Assembly: GCA_023664445.1 (NCBI GenBank) | Contig: JAMPFN010000017.1 | Span: 1-37,177, forward strand | Source: Clostridium sp. | GTDB lineage: Bacteria > Bacillota > Clostridia > Oscillospirales > Ruminococcaceae | Length of the DNA stretch: 37,177 nucleotides | Reading direction: 5' to 3' | In this document: positions 1-8,800 of the stretch, piece by piece | Numbering within the stretch: position 1 is the first letter of the stretch | How the letters are laid out: each line of letters begins with the position of its first letter | Notes under the pieces: model-generated | Seen by the model: the letters and a program-made list of their open reading frames with translations, nothing else | Database searches by the model: none | Told to the model about the DNA's origin: nothing | Program-made: the position numbers and the translations under genes

Positions 1-61
1 CGTAGAAGATACTTGGACGGCGGCGTCCCGGGAAAATATATCAATGCCGGCTTTTTTAATT

Positions 62-137
62 GCACCATTAGCTCAGTTGGTAGAGCAACTGACTCTTAAT
101 CAGTGGGTCCTGGGTTCGAGCCCCCGATGGTGCACCA
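62..137 (+). tRNA. tRNA-Lys (anticodon CTT)
   Basis: The 76-nt sequence folds as a complete cloverleaf. The acceptor arms are GCACCAT (62-68) and ATGGTGC (127-133), with discriminator A134 and an encoded CCA at 135-137. The D-arm has AGCTCAGTTGGTAGAGC and the T-loop has GGTTCGAGCC. The anticodon stem ACTGA/TCAGT encloses the loop CTCTTAA, so the anticodon is CTT, which reads AAG lysine codons. A Rho-independent terminator follows at once. The 61 bases before it hold no gene I can support; a T6 run at 52-57 after a weak GC stem may end an upstream transcript. Confidence 0.97.
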
Positions 138-138
138 A

Positions 139-168
139 AAACACAGCATTTATTTGCTGTGTTTTTTT
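139..168 (+). terminator. Rho-independent terminator after tRNA-Lys
   Basis: A 10-bp perfect stem (AAACACAGCA at 139-148, TGCTGTGTTT at 155-164) with a 6-nt loop runs into a T-tract directly after the tRNA CCA end. It should end the tRNA transcript. Confidence 0.9.
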
Positions 169-195
169 GTTATATTACTGTGAACGGAGAAAAAT

Positions 196-737
196 ATGAA
201 AATGCTGAATGAATTGAAAAAAAATCATGACTAATAAAGAAATGGTATCGATATACGGCGACGAGGGCGATTACGATTATTATTTTACCGGCTATATCCA
301 AGCGGTAAATGACAGCGGCTTGCTGCTTTCAAAGCAAAATGTATCAGGATACAATAGCGGATTTGTTTTCTTTACCGACATAATTTATTTTGAAACAGAT
401 ACAATTGATATTAAAAGACATGAAAGGCTTTTTCAGCTTAGAAATATTAAACCTGATTCATTTATAATAAATTCAGAAAAGGATCTGCTTGAGGAAGTTT
501 TAAAAATCTGCTGTGAAAAAGAATTATGCTGTAATATTCTCAAAAAGGAAACTGACGAAAGTGATGAAATCGGTTTTATTTCGGAAGTTTATGACGAATA
601 TATCATTGTAAAATGTATAAATAAATACGGCGAATATTATAGAAAAATCGCATATTTTTCGTATTTTCATTGACGGTGAATTTGAGCGGACATGTCAGCT
701 GTTGTATAATGATAAATATAAGAAGTTGTTCTCATAG
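196..737 (+). pseudogene. Small unknown protein gene broken by two homopolymer frameshifts
   Basis: The best start is ATG 196, five bases after GGAGA (186-190). That frame stops at TAA 232, just past a run of eight A at 217-224. Removing one A joins it to the long open frame that runs from ATG 227 to TGA 673. Near that end, removing one T from the T5 run around 655-659 continues reading through IFIDGEFERTCQLLYNDKYK to TAG 735-737. The rebuilt protein is about 180 residues. Its first half is rich in aromatic and alternating hydrophobic residues (YYFTGYIQAVNDSGLLL), which suggests a small beta-barrel, but I do not recognise the family. The uninterrupted piece alone would be 148 residues without a ribosome binding site. 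Whether the gene is dead, slippage-regulated or mis-sequenced cannot be told here. Confidence 0.6.
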
Positions 738-936
738 GCATAAGCATACGTCTTTTCGTCAGATTTTCCTGATAACAGCGTTAATTTTCTTTGACATACG
801 TGGTCTCCCCGCTGGGGAGGTGTCACGAAGTGACAGAGGGGCTGACCGACAGACCAGTATGTCTGCAAAAAATTGCCTTGTTCTCAGAAAAATCATGATA
901 GAAAATCCGCACACTTTTCCTATGAGAACAACTTCT
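721..936. repeat. 216-bp element with perfect 18-bp terminal inverted repeats (MITE-like)
   Basis: AGAAGTTGTTCTCATAGG at 721-738 is the exact reverse complement of CCTATGAGAACAACTTCT at 919-936. The interior has two GC hairpins: CTCCCC/GGGGAG (805-810, 814-819) and TGTCAC/GTGACA (821-826, 830-835). No convincing gene lies inside; the open frames crossing it have no ribosome binding site and are made of the hairpins. The left end supplies the last codons of the broken gene upstream. I see no target-site duplication. Related motifs occur at 11714-11730 and 17236-17247. Confidence 0.6.
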
Positions 937-971
937 AAATCCCATAACTGAAATAATATTTTGGAGGAAAA

Positions 972-1229
972 ATGTCACATAGCAAGTATACCAAGCGAGG
1001 ATATTCGCTTTATATAGAAAAGTGGAATCCATATGCAAAGAAATATATCAATATTTGTTCTGTATGCGGAAAAAGGGGTTATAGTCCCGCTATTGAAGAA
1101 GCTTGTTTTCGCAGCAACCGCGAGAATATAGCAATTTATGAGGAACTTTCAAAAACTTTAAGAAAAATGGAATTGGATTCATTTGGAAGATGTGAAGAGT
1201 GCGCAATGGTACAGGATAGAAGAAAATGA
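972..1229 (+). CDS. Small Cys-rich (zinc-ribbon-like) protein, unknown function
   Basis: An 85-residue protein starts at an ATG preceded by TTGGAGGA at the right spacing. Two Cys pairs (CSVC at about residue 29 and CEEC at about residue 75) plus one Cys between them suggest a small metal-binding fold, probably zinc. The middle is a charged helix. There is no signal peptide or membrane segment, so it is probably cytosolic. Its stop overlaps the next gene's start by four bases (ATGA), so the two should be translationally coupled. I do not recognise the family; a role in a small defence or immunity cassette is possible but has no direct support. Confidence 0.75.
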   Translation: MSHSKYTKRGYSLYIEKWNPYAKKYINICSVCGKRGYSPAIEEACFRSNRENIAIYEELSKTLRKMELDSFGRCEECAMVQDRRK

Positions 1230-1909
1230 GAAAATTTTGGACTTATATAAAAAATGACGATTTTTTTGTCGGCTGTTCAGGTCAGACGGTATATGTATAT
1301 GATAAAAATGAAAACGAACTCGCTAAATTTAAGGATATAAAATATGCTTATGACGCAGCGTTTTCGCCGACAGAAAATATTTTAGCGGTAAAATCGACCG
1401 AAGTATGGCTGGCGTTTTATTCGCTCGATTCTATGGAGCTTATAAAAAAGATCAGGCTAAGGAAACCAAATTCACAGCCTCAGGATCAGGGGTTTGCATT
1501 TTCACCTGACGGAAGTCTTTTTTATAATATAGAATATCAGAATGATCTGACAACACATATCGTAGTTTATGAAACTGAAAGCTTTACAGAGTCAGACCGC
1601 TTTTTTGAGGGAAAAAATATTGTATTTTGTCAGATCGAATTTGAGAATCAAAAGTGCTTTCTGACAGGATTTGAAAGAATGAAAAATCGCAACAAGTATT
1701 TTGTAGCGGAGTTTTCCGGCGGAAATCTTTTGAATCTTAAAGAGGTTGACGAAAGGAAATTTAATTATATAAACATATGCAAGGAATTGGAGCTTCGGGG
1801 ATTTACAGAGAAGTCGATCGAATGGTCTTACATAGACGAATGGTCGCACATGAACAAAAATGATATAAAGACTGTAAAGCTGTCGGACTTGTATAGTTAC
1901 CATACTTGA
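1226..1909 (+). CDS. WD40/beta-propeller-like protein, unknown function
   Basis: A 227-residue protein coupled to the previous gene by an ATGA overlap. It shows repeated short strands typical of propeller blades: VYVYDKNENELAKF, then FSPTENILAVKS, then FAFSPDGSLFYNIEY. The FSPDG-type turns are characteristic of WD40-like folds. Three or four blades is short for a closed propeller. There is no signal peptide. The C-terminus may be cut short: one frame over, an open stretch continues from about 1893 to TAA 1971-1973 with plausible coding content (ILESGTKEIFINELVS). Treat the function as unknown. Confidence 0.7.
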   Translation: MRKFWTYIKNDDFFVGCSGQTVYVYDKNENELAKFKDIKYAYDAAFSPTENILAVKSTEVWLAFYSLDSMELIKKIRLRKPNSQPQDQGFAFSPDGSLFYNIEYQNDLTTHIVVYETESFTESDRFFEGKNIVFCQIEFENQKCFLTGFERMKNRNKYFVAEFSGGNLLNLKEVDERKFNYINICKELELRGFTEKSIEWSYIDEWSHMNKNDIKTVKLSDLYSYHT

Positions 1910-1990
1910 AAGCGGTACAAAAGAAATTTTTATCAATGAACTTGTTTCGATTTCAAGTAGGGCGACCATATAATATTTGAGGAGAATGAT

Positions 1991-2584
1991 ATGGGAAAAA
2001 TATTTTGGAACGGCGGCACGCTTCTTTCACCCGTACCGCCCGTAATGGTGACGTGCGGAAATTTTGAAAAGCCGAATATTATCACTATCGGCTGGACGGG
2101 TATCGTCAACACAAAGCCGCCTATGACTTATATATCTGTACGCCCCGAACGTTATTCATACGGCATTATAAAGAATACGGGCGAATTTGCTGTCAATCTG
2201 ACTACCTCTGCGCTTGTAAAAAAGGCGGATCTCTGCGGCGTAAAAACAGGCGCAAAGATTGATAAATTTGAAAAATGCGGATTCCATAAAACAGCGGCAC
2301 ATAAAATAAACGTGCCGATTATAGAAGAATCTCCGCTAAGCCTTGAATGTATTGTTAAGCGGATCATACCTCTTGGAAGTCATGATATGTTTCTGGCTGA
2401 AATTGTCGGCGCAGATATCGATGAAAAGTATATCGACAGCAAAGGAAAGCTGAATTTACAGCAATGCGGACTGGCGGCGTATGCTCATGGAGAGTATTTT
2501 GCTCTTGGCAGAAAGCTTGGCGATTTTGGATTTTCGGTAAGGAAAAAGAAAAAGCGTAAAAAAAACCGACTAAAAGAAAACTAA
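1991..2584 (+). CDS. Flavin reductase-like (flavoredoxin family) FMN-binding protein
   Basis: A 197-residue protein with a strong site (GAGGAGAATGAT) before its ATG. It has the flavin reductase-like beta-barrel signature: LLSPVPPVMVTCG near the start, NIITIGWTGIVNTKPPMTYISVRP (residues ~30-53, strand and loop that bind the FMN phosphate in this family), then GEFAVNLTT. Members bind FMN and transfer electrons or reduce flavin with NAD(P)H. The C-terminal tail is very lysine- and arginine-rich, which is unusual and may reflect nucleic-acid or membrane contact or drift. The lipoprotein gene follows 12 bp later, so the two are probably co-transcribed. Confidence 0.88.
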   Translation: MGKIFWNGGTLLSPVPPVMVTCGNFEKPNIITIGWTGIVNTKPPMTYISVRPERYSYGIIKNTGEFAVNLTTSALVKKADLCGVKTGAKIDKFEKCGFHKTAAHKINVPIIEESPLSLECIVKRIIPLGSHDMFLAEIVGADIDEKYIDSKGKLNLQQCGLAAYAHGEYFALGRKLGDFGFSVRKKKKRKKNRLKEN

Positions 2585-2596
2585 GGAGAAAACGGA

Positions 2597-3454
2597 ATGA
2601 AAAAACTTTTATCAATATTGTGCGCGTGTGCGGTACTATTGCTTACAAGCTGTTCGCCGCAATCGGAGAAAAGCAATTCAGAAGCGGAAATAACGGCAGA
2701 AACAGCTGCGGAAACAACAGAAACCGTTACCGAAATTACAACGAAGCCGATCACGGCTCCGCTCGCATCGGAGAGTACGACAGAGCCGACTAATGTTTAC
2801 GAAAAGATGACTTATCGCGAGGTACTGGAGGATATTTATTATAGTTACAAATTTCCTCATTATGAGGAATCCTTCAAGGATGATATTTATGATATTTCAT
2901 CCAATGAGTTTACAATTTATGATATTGATAATGACGGCTCAGATGAACTGATTTTTTTGTTTACATCTTGCGGGACGGCAGGGATGATCGGCGTAGTATA
3001 CGACCATAACAGCGAAGGAAATATTATCGTGGAATTCGGTGGATTTCCCCTGTTAAGATTTTATGACAATGGAATCGTTGAAGCTGATGCGTCTCATAAT
3101 CAAGGACCTTCTGGCGACTTTTGGCCGTACACTTTGTATCAATATGACAGTAAAACAGATACATATAATCGAGTTGCAAGCGTTTCGTCAATGGGCAGAG
3201 ATATTGTTGAGATGATTAAAGCTGAAGCGGAAGAAAATGGAAATGAAGCTCCTTTTGAATATCCTTATGAGGCTGATACGAGCAATTCGGGAATTGTATA
3301 TTATATTCGGCCGTGCGGATTCGAGGGCGATGTCGAACCGATCGACGTAACCGAGTATAACGAGTGGCACGACGGGTTCTGCGGCGATGCGGAATTGCTT
3401 GAGCTTCCGTTTGTAAAATTGACGGAAGAAAATATACAAGAAGTCGATCAGTAG
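2597..3454 (+). CDS. Secreted lipoprotein with Thr-rich linker and FG-GAP-like segment
   Basis: A 285-residue protein with AAGGAGA before the ATG. Residues 1-19 form a lipoprotein signal peptide: MKK, a hydrophobic core, and lipobox LTSC with Cys19 as the expected lipidation site. A Thr/Glu/Ala-rich linker (residues ~25-65) spans the wall. The globular part contains YDIDNDGSDELIFLF (~112), an Asp-rich turn like those in FG-GAP/VCBS or calcium-binding repeats, and ends at residue 285. The protein should be tethered to the outer face of the membrane. Its ligand is unknown. The 3' end is followed by a repeat-filled gap, so the transcript probably stops there. Confidence 0.85.
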   Translation: MKKLLSILCACAVLLLTSCSPQSEKSNSEAEITAETAAETTETVTEITTKPITAPLASESTTEPTNVYEKMTYREVLEDIYYSYKFPHYEESFKDDIYDISSNEFTIYDIDNDGSDELIFLFTSCGTAGMIGVVYDHNSEGNIIVEFGGFPLLRFYDNGIVEADASHNQGPSGDFWPYTLYQYDSKTDTYNRVASVSSMGRDIVEMIKAEAEENGNEAPFEYPYEADTSNSGIVYYIRPCGFEGDVEPIDVTEYNEWHDGFCGDAELLELPFVKLTEENIQEVDQ

Positions 3455-3639
3455 ACTTGTAATCATAAACTTGTGGTGTACTCTGTTCCCTGACCTTCCG
3501 CCATATGGGGGACGCTGTCCCCCAAGCCCCCTGCCAAAGGAAATGATTTCCTTTGGAATCCTCGTGATTTTTAGTAATACTTTCCCTACGGGGAAGTATT
3601 ACTAAAAATATAAGTACCCATACAAAATATTCCTGGCAA
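3455..3639. repeat. Gene-free hairpin cluster (three strong palindromes)
   Basis: No credible gene lies here. Three palindromes follow each other: GGGGGAC/GTCCCCC (3507-3513, 3517-3523); CCAAAGGAAA/TTTCCTTTGG (about 3534-3543, 3547-3556); and a long one with 15-bp arms TTTTTAGTAATACTT/AAGTATTACTAAAAA (3568-3582, 3594-3608), extended inward by CCC/GGG pairs. The last could terminate transcription in either direction, because both arms give a T-run in their own sense. The overall look is of an interspersed non-coding repeat rather than a gene remnant. Confidence 0.6.
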
Positions 3640-3830
3640 AAATCGGGAGATAAAGCCCTCAAAATTCTGAAAAGTAATTATATGCTAAGTGGTAAAAACC
3701 GCCATTTACAGTCCACGACTATAGATACAGTCATTATTTGTGGCTTTCGCGACTCACAGCGTAAGCTGTGCCGGAGCGGAAGCTTGATTTTCTTTGGTTC
3801 GTTTCTTGCATCAAGGCAAGAAATGAACAT
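3640..3830 (+). repeat. Composite intergenic repeat, copy A (modules 1-2-3)
   Basis: Three modules follow in order. Module 1 is ATCGGGAGATAAAGCCCTC (3642-3660). Module 2 (about 3712-3796) contains CGACTATAGATACAGTCATT and the hairpin CACAGC-GTAA-GCTGTG (3755-3770), followed by CGGAGCGGAAGCTTGATTTT. Module 3 is the hairpin GTTCGTTTCTTGC/GCAAGAAATGAAC (3797-3809, 3816-3828). Modules 1 and 2 recur as an inverted copy at 36903-37067; modules 2, 3 and 1 recur at 25251-25410; module 3 recurs alone at 28496-28537. No coding potential is evident. Confidence 0.8.
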
Positions 3831-3863
3831 ATAAGTATTTAAAGGTTTTTCGACAATATGGTT

Positions 3864-3888
3864 ACACCCGACTGTAAAAGTCGGGTGT
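3864..3888. terminator. Stem-loop 3' of the ABC-F gene
   Basis: The arms ACACCCGACT (3864-3873) and AGTCGGGTGT (3879-3888) form a perfect 10-bp stem with a 5-nt loop, four bases beyond the minus-strand stop at 3893. No clear T-tract follows on the minus strand, so termination would be weak or aided by other signals. It may mainly protect the 3' end. Confidence 0.55.
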
Positions 3889-3892
3889 TCAT

Positions 3893-5827
3893 TTATTCGC
3901 TAAGTTCAACTATCTCGTCGAACATTTCGTCTGATTTCCTTTTAAGCTCGTCGATCATCGCACACTTGCTGTTCATAAGTTCAAAATCAGAATAAACTTC
4001 TTCCTTTGTGATTTCCTCTTGCAGCGTATCTATCTGCTGCTGCATATCCTCAATGGCGGTTTCCAGTTCTTTTATACGACCGCGCCTTTTCGCTTCAAGA
4101 CTTCGCTGCTCTTTGGATTTGTATGCTCTGACGTTTTTTTCGGCTGCCGCTTCCGCCGCCTTCCTTGCTTTTTCAGCGTCGGCAGCACGCTGCTCTTCCA
4201 TTCGGCGTTTTTTGTTTATGTCAAGGTAATATTCAAAACTGCCCTCGTACATTTCTGTACCGTCAGCTCTTATTTCAAGAATTCTGTCCGCAATTTTGCT
4301 GAGCAGATAACGGTCGTGAGAAACGAAAATTATCGTCCCGTCAAATTCGTCAAGAGCCTGTTCGACAGCTTCCTTAGCGTCAAGATCAAGGTGATTCGTC
4401 GGCTCGTCCATAATAAGGATATTTCCCTTTTCAAGCATCATGAGAGCAAAGCAGACTTTTGCTCTTTCTCCGCCGCTTATAACGCCTGTTTCCTTGAAAA
4501 CGTTCTCTCCCGTTATGCCCACGCGTCCAAGCAGCGAGCGTATGTCAAGATCGGTAAGTATCGGATAATGACGGTGAAGCTCGTCCATGACCGTATTGTA
4601 TGGATCGAGATTTGCGCTTTCCTGTTCAAAATACGATATCTTTACATTTGCCGCCCAGCGTATTTTTCCCGAATGCGGCAGCATACCCTGAAGGATTTTC
4701 AGGAGCGTTGACTTGCCTATGCCGTTATCGCCTATGATGCCAAGTTTTTCGCCTCTTTTTACTTCAAAGCTGATATTTTCCGCAAGCGTTTTTCTTCCCG
4801 CACCGCTTCCGACGGTTATATCGATATCCTTAACGCTTAAAATGTCAAACGGCGGAGTTACCGTGTACTCGAAGCGTATATTTGAATTATTGCCTGCAAA
4901 GACGGGCTTTTCGATGATCTCCATGCGCTCGAGCGCCTTTTCACGGCTCTTAGCGCTGTTTGCGGTTGAAGCCCTCACCTTGTTTCTCGCTATATAATCT
5001 TCAAGCTTGGCGATTTCTTTCTGCTGTGCGTCGTATTCCTTTTGCCGTCTTGCCGAGGCTTCCTTTTTCAGCACGGTAAAAGCCGTATAATTTCCCTTAT
5101 AGCGCGTCAGCTTGCCAAGCTCAAGCTCGCATACCGAATTTACTACTCTGTCGAGAAAATAACGGTCGTGCGACACGATAAGCAGCGCGCCCTTATAATC
5201 CCTTAAATAATCTTCCAGCCAAAGTATAGTCTTGAAATCGAGGTGGTTTGTCGGCTCGTCGAGTATCAGCAGATTCGGTTCTTCAAGCAGAAGCTTTGCG
5301 ATCGCAAGTCGTGTTTTTTCGCCGCCGCTGAATCCGTTTATATGTCGGCAATAATCGCTTTCGGGAAAGCCCATGCCGTTTAAAATCGTTTTTATCTTAA
5401 CGTCGGTAGTGTAGCCGTCGTTTGCCTCGTAGTATGCGGCAAGACGCGAATATTCCTCCGAAACCTCGCTCGGAACGTCCGATGTGTTTTTCATCTGCCG
5501 TTCAAGCTCCTTCATACGCTCCATAGCGTCGTCGAGCTTTTTGAACACGCTTTTCATTTCGTCGATAACCGTACTATCTCTGTCAAGCCCTGACATCTGC
5601 TCCAAATAACCGACAGACGTTTTCGATGCCAGAGATACAATGCCGTCCTTTTCGGTATTGCGGTCGGGAAGCTCCTTGCCCGTAAGAATACGCAGCAAGG
5701 TAGTTTTTCCGCAGCCGTTTATGCCGATAAGACCGATCCTGTCCTTTTCGTCAATAGTCAGATTTACATTTTTAAGGATCTGTCTGCCGTTATAAAACTT
5801 ATTTATATTGATAAGATTTGCAAGCAT
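3893..5827 (-). CDS. ABC-F family ATPase (YdiF/Uup-like)
   Basis: A 644-residue protein with two ABC domains and no membrane segments, as in the ABC-F family, whose characterised members act on ribosomes (translation factors, antibiotic protection). Domain 1 has Walker A GINGCGKTT (35-43), the signature FSGGEKTR and Walker B LLILDEPTNHLD. A charged linker with coiled-coil character separates it from domain 2, which has GDNGIGKST, ISGGERAK and ILIMDEPTNHLD. The C-terminal ~110 residues are a basic, heptad-rich coiled coil, as in YdiF/Uup types. The start has GGAG upstream. It lies 36 bp behind the LRR-dockerin gene and may be transcribed with it. The subtype is not certain, and nothing here points specifically to drug resistance. 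Confidence 0.93.
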   Translation of the reverse strand: MLANLININKFYNGRQILKNVNLTIDEKDRIGLIGINGCGKTTLLRILTGKELPDRNTEKDGIVSLASKTSVGYLEQMSGLDRDSTVIDEMKSVFKKLDDAMERMKELERQMKNTSDVPSEVSEEYSRLAAYYEANDGYTTDVKIKTILNGMGFPESDYCRHINGFSGGEKTRLAIAKLLLEEPNLLILDEPTNHLDFKTILWLEDYLRDYKGALLIVSHDRYFLDRVVNSVCELELGKLTRYKGNYTAFTVLKKEASARRQKEYDAQQKEIAKLEDYIARNKVRASTANSAKSREKALERMEIIEKPVFAGNNSNIRFEYTVTPPFDILSVKDIDITVGSGAGRKTLAENISFEVKRGEKLGIIGDNGIGKSTLLKILQGMLPHSGKIRWAANVKISYFEQESANLDPYNTVMDELHRHYPILTDLDIRSLLGRVGITGENVFKETGVISGGERAKVCFALMMLEKGNILIMDEPTNHLDLDAKEAVEQALDEFDGTIIFVSHDRYLLSKIADRILEIRADGTEMYEGSFEYYLDINKKRRMEEQRAADAEKARKAAEAAAEKNVRAYKSKEQRSLEAKRRGRIKELETAIEDMQQQIDTLQEEITKEEVYSDFELMNSKCAMIDELKRKSDEMFDEIVELSE

Positions 5828-5863
5828 TGTTTTCTCCGTTCATGAAAACAGCACAGCTGTATA

Positions 5864-8800
5864 TTATTTTTTTGTATTTTCGACCATAATTTCCGCGATT
5901 CTTATAGCGTCGTACAAATTGACAGCGCCGTCGTTGTTAACATCGGCAATTTTCATTTCCGCTTCGGTAAACGTTCTTTTTCCGACCATATACATTGCTA
6001 TTTCTATTGCGTCATAAAGGTCGGTCGCACCGTTGCCGGAGATATCTCCTATTGCGTCAGCAGCTCCGATGACGTTTACTGTGCATGTAAGATTTCCGGC
6101 GGAGGTCATAGCGTATATCTCGACTGTTCCGGGCGATACCGCTGTGATTTTGCCGTCTTTGACCGTCGCTATCGAGGTATCGTCCGAGAACCACTTTACT
6201 TCCCCGTCAAAATACTCAACTATAAGCTTTACCGAATCTCCGACCTCAAGATCGACCTCGGTTTCGGAAAGCGAAATATTATAAGGCAATGAAGCTGTGC
6301 CCGATTCGGTCGTCACAGGCTTATCTGAATTTGCAGTCACAGTAGTTACAGGCTTTGAGGTGGAGTTTTCGGTGGTATTGGCGGTTGATACAGTAGTAGC
6401 CGTAGTTGAAGATTCGGGCGGTTCAGATGTAACGGATATAGTTGTTACAATTGGTTCTTCATCTATTGCCTCGAATGTATATCCGCATACCTCAGCATAT
6501 TTCTGTGCTGTAGAATCTTTATAGCCATAAATTATACCATTATAATATACTTTATCAGATTTATCACTATCAAATTCATTACAAATTGTATCATACCAAT
6601 GAATATCACACTTTGGGTTTTTAATTGTTATGCTTTCTAAACTGCTGCAATTTGCAAACGCTTGACTTTCTATAAATTCAACACTTTTTGGAATAGTTAT
6701 ATTTGTTAAGCCACTACAACCAAAAAACGCACCATCTCCTATATACGGAACACCATCTGATATCGTCACGTTTGTTAAATTGTAACATCTTAAAAATATA
6801 GCAAACGACATTGATGAAACACTATTTGGAATTGTAGCATTTGTTAAATTACTACAATTTTCAAATGCATAAGGAGCTATTGATGTTACACTATCTGGTA
6901 TTACATATTCTGAATTCTTCTTTCCAGCTGGATATGAAATTAATTCAGTTTTGTCTTTATTAAACAAAATTCCATCTTCACTTGTAAAACTTTTATTATT
7001 TTTAGAAACATTTATATTTTCTAAACTATTACATCCACAAAACACATGATCAAGTATTTCAGTTACAGGCAAACCATTAATTTCAGCTGGAATTTCAACA
7101 GAAATCATTGATTTATCATAATCTAAAATTCTTACACAATCATATGTACCGTCTTCATCTTTGTCAACTTCTACATAACTTAAATAATTATATGGTTTAG
7201 TTGTAGTAGTTATAGCAGGCTCTATTGTCACAACTGTTGTTACAATTGGTTCATCAATAGTTTCAAATTTGTAGTTGTATTTTTCTGCATATTCCTGTGC
7301 AGTAGAGTTTTTATAGCCACGAATAACTCCGGTGTAATAACATTCATAAAGTTTATTATAGTTGCATATGGTAGCAGAATTGTCATAAATTTTACATTCA
7401 GGATTTTCTATTGTTATAATTTTCAATTTTTTTAAGTTATAAAATGCTGTTCCTATAGTCTTTATGTTTTTTGGGATGATAATTTTTTCCAGACTATCAC
7501 AACCGTTAAATGCGTAGTCTGCTATTCCTTCAATTCCTTCCTCAATATCAGCATTTATAACATCATTATCACAATCAACGACCCATTTATCGACATATTT
7601 TACGCCTGTCTGATTATTTAAAAGTGGAGTATCCTTAAATGAATTTATACCTACATAAACAACGCTGTCCGGAATGGTTGCGTTTGTTAAACAGCTTTCG
7701 ATTCCATAGTCAGGACAAAATGCGTAGTCTGCTATTCCTTCAATTCCTTCCTTAATATCAGCATTTATAATATCATTGTCACAGTCAACGACCCATTTAT
7801 CGACATATTTTATACCAATTTGATTTTTCAGAAGTGCTGTATTATAAAATGCCTCTTTTCCAATTGAGGTCACACTATTACCTATAGTTATACTTGTTAA
7901 ACTTGTACAGCTTTGAAAAGCCTGAACTCCTATGTATGTTACATTATCAGGAATTGATATACTTTCCAAACTTGTACAATTCTTAAATGTCTCTTTTTCA
8001 ATTGAGGTCACACTATTACCTATAGTTATACTTGTTAAACTTGTACAGCCTTGAAAAGCCTGAACTCCTATGTATGTTACATTATCAGGAATTGATATAC
8101 TTTCCAAACTTGTACAATTCTTAAATGTCTCTTTTTCAATTGAGGTCACACTATTACCTATAGTTATACTTGTTAAACTTGTACAACTTTGAAAAGCCTG
8201 AACTCCTATGTATGTTACATTATCAGGAATTGATATGCTTTCTAAGCTACTACATTCAAAAAACGCGCCCGTTTGTATTGATGTAATACTTTTTCCAATT
8301 GTTATACTTTTCAAACTTGTACAGCCTTGAAAAGCCTGAGCTCCTATGTGTGTTACATTGTCAGGAATTGATATGCTTTCTAAGCTACTACATTCAAAAA
8401 ACGCACCCATTTGTATTGATGTAATACCTTTTCCAATTTTTACACTTTTCAAATTGCTACATACATTAAACACACATTTTCCCATATATGTGACGCTATC
8501 TGGAATTTCTACGCTTTTCAAATTTTTAGCTACAGCAAATGCATAATCGCCTATATTCTCAACACCATCTGGAATCGTTATTTTTTTTAAATTACAATCA
8601 GAAAATGCACCATTTTCAATTGATGTAACGCTGTCCGGAATCGAATATTCATAAATTGTTTTTCCCAAAGGATATCTCAGTAATGCAGTTTTATCTTTAT
8701 TAAATAAAACACCATTGTCGCTTAAATAATTTTGGTTGTCCTCAGAAACATATATGTCTTCTAGGTTGTTACAGCCTACAAATACATTACTTCCTATTTC

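Noticed and set aside
1..61. 3' end of a coding gene before the tRNA
   Set aside because: The frame that looks most protein-like runs into the tRNA without a stop, and the others give no recognisable tail; too short to support a call.
670..951. Open frame of 93 codons on the plus strand
   Set aside because: It has no ribosome binding site and runs through the hairpins and both ends of the 721-936 element; its composition is not protein-like.
7862..8420. Regular repeats suggesting a CRISPR array
   Set aside because: The period is 138 bp, the units touch without unique spacers, and all are in frame with LRR coding sequence.
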